Shown in pieces: positions 22,746-25,677 of a stretch of 25,677 nt of DNA. The translations under genes and the position numbers were made by a program. Origin of the DNA: an uncultured Alphaproteobacteria bacterium (GTDB lineage Bacteria > Pseudomonadota > Alphaproteobacteria > Micavibrionales > Micavibrionaceae); the NCBI GenBank assembly GCA_946480475.1, contig CAMLJM010000029.1:1-25677 (forward strand), given 5' to 3'. Each line of letters starts with the position of its first letter. Positions within the stretch are counted from its first letter, which is position 1. The notes beneath the pieces are model-generated. The model worked only from the letters and a program-made list of their open reading frames with translations, had not been told where the DNA came from and did no database searches.

Positions 22746-23393
22746 ATGAAAAATTCCGCACTTTATAACCGCGTCGCTTTGGGTCTGAGCACGCTGGCTC
22801 TGGCAGGTTGTCAAACCTTGCAAAAGCCTAATACCGATACATGCATGCAGGAACGTAGTTTCCGCGCTATATTCTTTAATACAGGCGGCACAACTTATAA
22901 CACCGATTGCAACGATGGCCGCACGGCTTATGCCTTGTTGGCACGTCAGGGAGACCCGGTCGGCAACGCGCTCGGTTTCTTGCTTTATATGGATCAAAAC
23001 AAACAGGCCAAAGCGAATCTGGAAGCGCGTTTAGGCGGTAAGGATAAAGTCAAGGTGGCCCCTGAAACAGTGGCGGGATTAATGCTATCAAGTGACCCTA
23101 CCAGCCGCTATCTGGGTCTTCAGATTTATACAGCGCAGCCAGAAGAAACACGTATCAATGTCAGTGACATCATTCTCGCTGAGAAGAAAGAACCGAAGGC
23201 TGTGATTGCCGCTATCATGGCAGAGAATAAAGCCGACCAAGGCCAGGGTGCAGAAAATCTTACACGCGATTGGGCGCATGAACATGCCAAAGCGCCGCAA
23301 GGCATTGCCGCCACGACATGCGCGGCCACAACAGGATGCAAACGCGCTATAACCGGCAATGGCGTGACATACACATTCCCGAAACAGCCCTAA
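22746..23393 (+). CDS. Predicted lipoprotein of unknown function
   Basis: This is a 215-residue protein starting at the ATG at 22746 (AAGG ten bases upstream; an in-frame GTG at 22737 is less likely). The N-terminus MKNSALYNRVALGLSTLALAGC ends in the lipobox LAGC, with the acylated cysteine at 22, and residue +2 is Gln, which favours the outer membrane. The mature protein is alpha-helical with alternating Ala/Leu segments (TAYALLARQGDPVGNALGFLL) and helical pairs that recall Sel1-like or TPR-like repeats without a clear match. Four further cysteines may form disulfides (including TTCAATTGC near the end). It has its own promoter. Its stop overlaps the convergent TerB-like gene by four bases. 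Function is unknown. Confidence 0.82.
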   Translation: MKNSALYNRVALGLSTLALAGCQTLQKPNTDTCMQERSFRAIFFNTGGTTYNTDCNDGRTAYALLARQGDPVGNALGFLLYMDQNKQAKANLEARLGGKDKVKVAPETVAGLMLSSDPTSRYLGLQIYTAQPEETRINVSDIILAEKKEPKAVIAAIMAENKADQGQGAENLTRDWAHEHAKAPQGIAATTCAATTGCKRAITGNGVTYTFPKQP

Positions 23394-23857
23394 GCCTTAA
23401 GTTTGATGGACGGTGGTTTTTTAAATAAGCCCATCATCCCCGCCCTTGCATATTGCTGATAATAATCATGCAAATGAGGATGATTACGTGTGGAATGCAG
23501 GTAATCGCTATCGGGCATATGCCTTAAACAGCCTACACGTTGCAATATCTTTTCTTCCTGTTTGTCCATATTGCCTTCACACCACACAAGGGCGCGCGCC
23601 AACAAACAGAAATGTTTACGGTCAGCAGGGTCGCTAATCTTTTTATAAAGATCTTCTGCGTTACGGGGATTGCGCAGGTCACCACGCAAGATGGCGAGTT
23701 GCGCCTTAGTAAAAGGGACTTTCGTGAGATAACTACGTAATAGCTCCTGTTCTTCAATAGACAAGACATTATCAACAAAAGCAAACGCAAATACAGCGCG
23801 CCACATAGCAAACTGGCTATCGCTGATAGCCGTGAATTCTTTATCTTTTTCAGCCAT
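23390..23857 (-). CDS. TerB-like helical protein
   Basis: This is a 155-residue cytoplasmic protein from the ATG at 23857 (a longer frame begins at a TTG and crosses a terminator, so it is rejected). The segment WRAVFAFAFVDNVLSIEEQELLRSYL followed by FTKAQLAILRGDL and HFCLLARALVWCEGNMDKQEEKIL resembles the TerB/tellurite-resistance-type helical bundle, in which pairs of acidic residues (here DNVLSIEE and EGNMDKQEE) bind metal. The C-terminal tail is His/Tyr-rich (HPHLHDYYQQY). No clear Shine-Dalgarno. The family match is moderate and no ter operon is nearby, so a role in tellurite resistance should not be assumed. Confidence 0.65.
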   Translation of the reverse strand: MAEKDKEFTAISDSQFAMWRAVFAFAFVDNVLSIEEQELLRSYLTKVPFTKAQLAILRGDLRNPRNAEDLYKKISDPADRKHFCLLARALVWCEGNMDKQEEKILQRVGCLRHMPDSDYLHSTRNHPHLHDYYQQYARAGMMGLFKKPPSIKLKA

Positions 23858-23900
23858 AAAAAACAAACATGGAAAGATCGTATTTGTTCCCGCTAATAGA

Positions 23901-23932
23901 AAAGAACGCCGGCAGGGCAACCGGCGTTCTTT
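23901..23932. terminator. Strong bidirectional-type terminator hairpin
   Basis: AAAGAACGCCGG (23901-23912) pairs perfectly over 12 bases with CCGGCGTTCTTT (23921-23932) around an eight-base loop, with A/T runs at the stem base. On the minus strand it lies 36 bases after the gene at 23968 and before the TerB-like gene. Confidence 0.8.
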
Positions 23933-23967
23933 GCAGGGATGCAGAAGGACTCTGCAGGGGGAGAAAC

Positions 23968-24336
23968 TTATGACGAGACAGAAGCCGATATATTGCTAAA
24001 GAACTCGCGACCAAGCGGTGTTGGTGAGGGCTCAACAGTAGCAATAAGCCGGTTTAAAAAATTTTCGCTGACACCGAATTCCACGCCGTGTCTTACCAGC
24101 ATGTAATCCTTGATTGCTTGCGGAGGCTCAAGGCCCCAGCCACGCGCCAGTTCGTAACCGTAAGCATTGAAATTGGAATGACCCCCGGGACGGTATCGAT
24201 TTTTAAAGTAACGATAATTCTGCGGTTCTATGGCGATGAAGGCATAAAAATCGCGACCGTTATCTTGCCCATGGCATAACTCGACAACACAGATCCCTGT
24301 CTGCGAGAATTTGAAACATCCTAGACCCTTTAACAT
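23968..24336 (-). CDS. Small protein of unknown function
   Basis: This is a 122-residue protein with an aromatic, mixed alpha/beta sequence. Conserved-looking features are GICVVELCHGQDNGRDFYAF, an NRYRPGGHSNFNAYGYEL segment rich in Tyr and Asn, and a C-terminal half with FLNRLIATVEPSPTPLGREF. It has no signal peptide or membrane segment. Two cysteines lie near the N-terminus (GCFKFSQTGIC) and a third at VELC. AAAGGG eight bases before the ATG at 24336 supports the start. It is followed by a strong terminator and preceded by 170 bases without a gene, so it is probably a single-gene transcript. I do not recognise the family. Confidence 0.7.
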   Translation of the reverse strand: MLKGLGCFKFSQTGICVVELCHGQDNGRDFYAFIAIEPQNYRYFKNRYRPGGHSNFNAYGYELARGWGLEPPQAIKDYMLVRHGVEFGVSENFLNRLIATVEPSPTPLGREFFSNISASVSS

Positions 24337-24414
24337 AGCTTACCCTTTCTTGAACCTCTTCCAGGATAAACTTTGCATAATTCATGCCAATGACAGCGCT
24401 AGAGCTATCAAATT

Positions 24415-24432
24415 GGAAAATAAGGATTTTCC
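24415..24432. repeat. 7-bp inverted repeat in the intergenic region 24337-24506
   Basis: GGAAAAT (24415-24421) and ATTTTCC (24426-24432) are perfect arms around AAGG. No T tract follows on either strand, so an operator or mRNA hairpin is as likely as a terminator. I see nothing else firm in this 170-base gap. Confidence 0.35.
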
Positions 24433-24506
24433 ATACCGGCGTATAAAGCTTAAGCGGTGGCAGAAAAGGCGGCCAGGCAAAAATGGCTCGGCAAATTCGA
24501 AACCCC

Positions 24507-25100
24507 TTACCCTATCTCCTGAAGCAGCGCCTGAGATTCCATGACATCAACCTGGAGGGAATAACGCTCATGATAAATTCTGAGAATGGCGTCATGAGTC
24601 TCATTGGAACTGCTGCACAGAGCATCTCTTACAACAATCACTTTATAACCAAGGTCAATCGCACCCGCTATCGTCGACAGGACACAAACATCTGTCTCAC
24701 CCCCTGTCACGATCAATACCTCCGCATGTCGTTCTTGCAGTTGTTCATGTAAATCGGTTTCCAGCCAAGGCGCATAGAAATGCTTATCAATGATAGGGGC
24801 GTAAGGCGCCAATTGAAGAAGTTCGGGCACGATATTGAGTGCGTCCATTCCCAGTTTTTCAATTGTCATTTCGGGCCAGCGTTCGTAATAAGCACGCCAG
24901 GTCCCCTGCCCCTCACCCGGACGCCAGGCAGGAATAAAGCGCGTAAAGAATGTTCGATCAGAATAGGCAGATGTTATCTTCTCGATGCGCGGTAGCACAC
25001 GTTCCATCCATGCCAGATGCCATGATGTCTTTTCCTTGAAGACAATCTGCATATCGACGCAAAGATGAACGGCATTTTCTATCATGATCATTCGCCACAT
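24507..25100 (-). CDS. Isochorismatase-family cysteine hydrolase
   Basis: This is a 197-residue cytoplasmic hydrolase of the isochorismatase-like fold. The catalytic triad is visible: Asp16 in CVDMQ, Lys106 in IIDKHFYAPW and Cys139 in TGGETDVCVLSTI. A cis-peptide-type GGE-T-D-V-C turn precedes the nucleophile, as in nicotinamidases and related amidases. The substrate cannot be assigned; members act on nicotinamide, ureidoacrylate, carbamoyl compounds or isochorismate. Three in-frame ATGs compete (25100, 25091, 25085); none has a good ribosome binding site, and a 13-bp hairpin sits three bases before the first. It follows the DUF892 gene on the same strand by 54 bases and may be cotranscribed with it, for instance in a stress response. 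Confidence 0.88.
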   Translation of the reverse strand: MWRMIMIENAVHLCVDMQIVFKEKTSWHLAWMERVLPRIEKITSAYSDRTFFTRFIPAWRPGEGQGTWRAYYERWPEMTIEKLGMDALNIVPELLQLAPYAPIIDKHFYAPWLETDLHEQLQERHAEVLIVTGGETDVCVLSTIAGAIDLGYKVIVVRDALCSSSNETHDAILRIYHERYSLQVDVMESQALLQEIG

Positions 25101-25103
25101 AGG

Positions 25104-25133
25104 AAGAACGCATCCTGTTCAGGATGCGTTCTT
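25104..25133 (-). promoter_or_regulatory. 13-bp perfect hairpin abutting the start codon of the isochorismatase-family gene
   Basis: AAGAACGCATCCT (25104-25116) pairs with AGGATGCGTTCTT (25121-25133) around GTTC. On the minus strand only CCT separates it from the ATG at 25100. No T tract follows on that strand, so it is not a standard terminator of the DUF892 gene. It may control translation or define an mRNA end. Confidence 0.6.
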
Positions 25134-25154
25134 GTAAATTATAGAATCCAATGG

Positions 25155-25658
25155 CTATGCCGCAGCTTTCAGCGCTTTGTCATTAACCTGGGTATCAGCC
25201 AGTTTAGTCAGATCTTCATCTGTTTTTGTTTCCTGCTTCAATGTCTCATCCAGGAGTTTAACAGCATCTTTGATGCCCATAATTTCTGCCCAGCGCTTCA
25301 AAGTGCCATAGCGGCATATCTCATAATGCTCTACAGCCTGTGCCGCCGCGATCAAACCGGCGTCAAGCGCAGGGGTGCCTTTATATTCCTCCATAATTTC
25401 CGCACCCTCATCCAGGATACCGTCAATGGCGGGGCATGTTTTACCCTGTGCGCGTTTACCAAGAATTTCAAAAACCTGCTCAAGGCGTTCTACCTGACCT
25501 TCGGTTTCTTCCAGGTGCTTCTCGAACGCAGCGACCAGTTTGGGTGATTGTGCCGCTTTGGCCATCTTCGGAAGGGTTTTCAGTATTTTCTTCTCGGCGT
25601 AATAAATGTCTTTCAGGCTGTCGTGGAATAGATTCTCAATTGTTTTCTGACTTGTCAT
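25155..25658 (-). CDS. Ferritin-like DUF892 (YciE/YciF) stress protein
   Basis: This is a 167-residue, all-helical protein of the ferritin-like DUF892 family. The opening TIENLFHDSLKDIYYAEKKILKTLPKMAKAA and later HLEETEGQVERLEQVFE, DAGLIAAAQAVEHYEICRYGTL and LLDETLKQETKTDEDL are typical, with Glu and His residues (E22, E46-H-x-E-type, E113-H) placed to bind a di-metal centre. Relatives are induced by osmotic and general stress; the reaction is not known. AAGGAG seven bases before the ATG at 25658 supports the start. It is the first gene of a probable pair with the isochorismatase-family gene. Identification is secure at the family level. Confidence 0.93.
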   Translation of the reverse strand: MTSQKTIENLFHDSLKDIYYAEKKILKTLPKMAKAAQSPKLVAAFEKHLEETEGQVERLEQVFEILGKRAQGKTCPAIDGILDEGAEIMEEYKGTPALDAGLIAAAQAVEHYEICRYGTLKRWAEIMGIKDAVKLLDETLKQETKTDEDLTKLADTQVNDKALKAAA

Positions 25659-25677
25659 AGCAGTCTCCTTCGAATTT

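Noticed and set aside
24270..24391. A 41-codon minus-strand frame starting ATGAATTATGCAAAG, beginning upstream of and overlapping the gene at 23968-24336, with a protein-like start (MNYAKFILEEVQERV).
   Set aside because: No Shine-Dalgarno precedes it, its second half overlaps the better-supported gene in another frame and looks random, and it is too short to judge.

Overview
The window reads as chromosomal DNA of a Gram-negative bacterium, most likely an alphaproteobacterium. The evidence is lipoprotein and Sec signal peptides, an outer-membrane usher-like protein, DUF4402 proteins, TPR-sulfotransferase fusions, and GC content that looks near 50 percent by eye. The species cannot be named from sequence alone. 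I see no tRNA, rRNA, CRISPR array, transposase or integrase, and no gene-free stretch longer than 300 bases.

Left part (1-9000). A partial gene end and a small unknown protein come first. A minus-strand run follows, transcribed gmd, fcl, a short manC-like nucleotidyltransferase, then arginase. The first three make GDP-L-fucose from mannose-1-phosphate, so the cell probably fucosylates a surface glycan; phosphomannomutase and glycosyltransferases are not here. Next come a fatty acid hydroxylase/sterol desaturase, a DUF3147-like membrane protein, a CBS-pair protein, a frameshifted secreted LprI-like (DUF1311) gene that a standard ORF search misses, a small membrane protein and a glutamine-hydrolysing asparagine synthetase.

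Middle (9000-17100). A small heat-shock protein with a structured leader is followed by the main accessory block, all on the minus strand: a LamG-like protein, three tandem DUF4402 proteins, a PapD-like chaperone and a 1084-residue usher-like protein with extra Ig-like domains and a C-terminal AMIN-like domain. All three DUF4402 proteins end with glycine at position -14 and tyrosine at position -2, the C-terminal signature of classical chaperone-usher pilins. I read the block as a divergent chaperone-usher fibre system. A terminator separates chaperone from usher, and a similar 12-bp motif lies upstream of both the pilin run and the usher.

Right part (17100-25677). A TPR-sulfotransferase fusion converges with a LysM membrane protein, which is translationally coupled to a small gene. 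Then come a secreted Gln/Asn-rich protein with 21-bp tandem repeats, a lipoprotein with a clear sigma-70-type promoter, a TerB-like protein, an unknown protein, an isochorismatase-family hydrolase and a ferritin-like DUF892 (YciE/YciF) protein. The TPR-sulfotransferase, LysM, Gln-rich and lipoprotein genes again suggest investment in the cell envelope.
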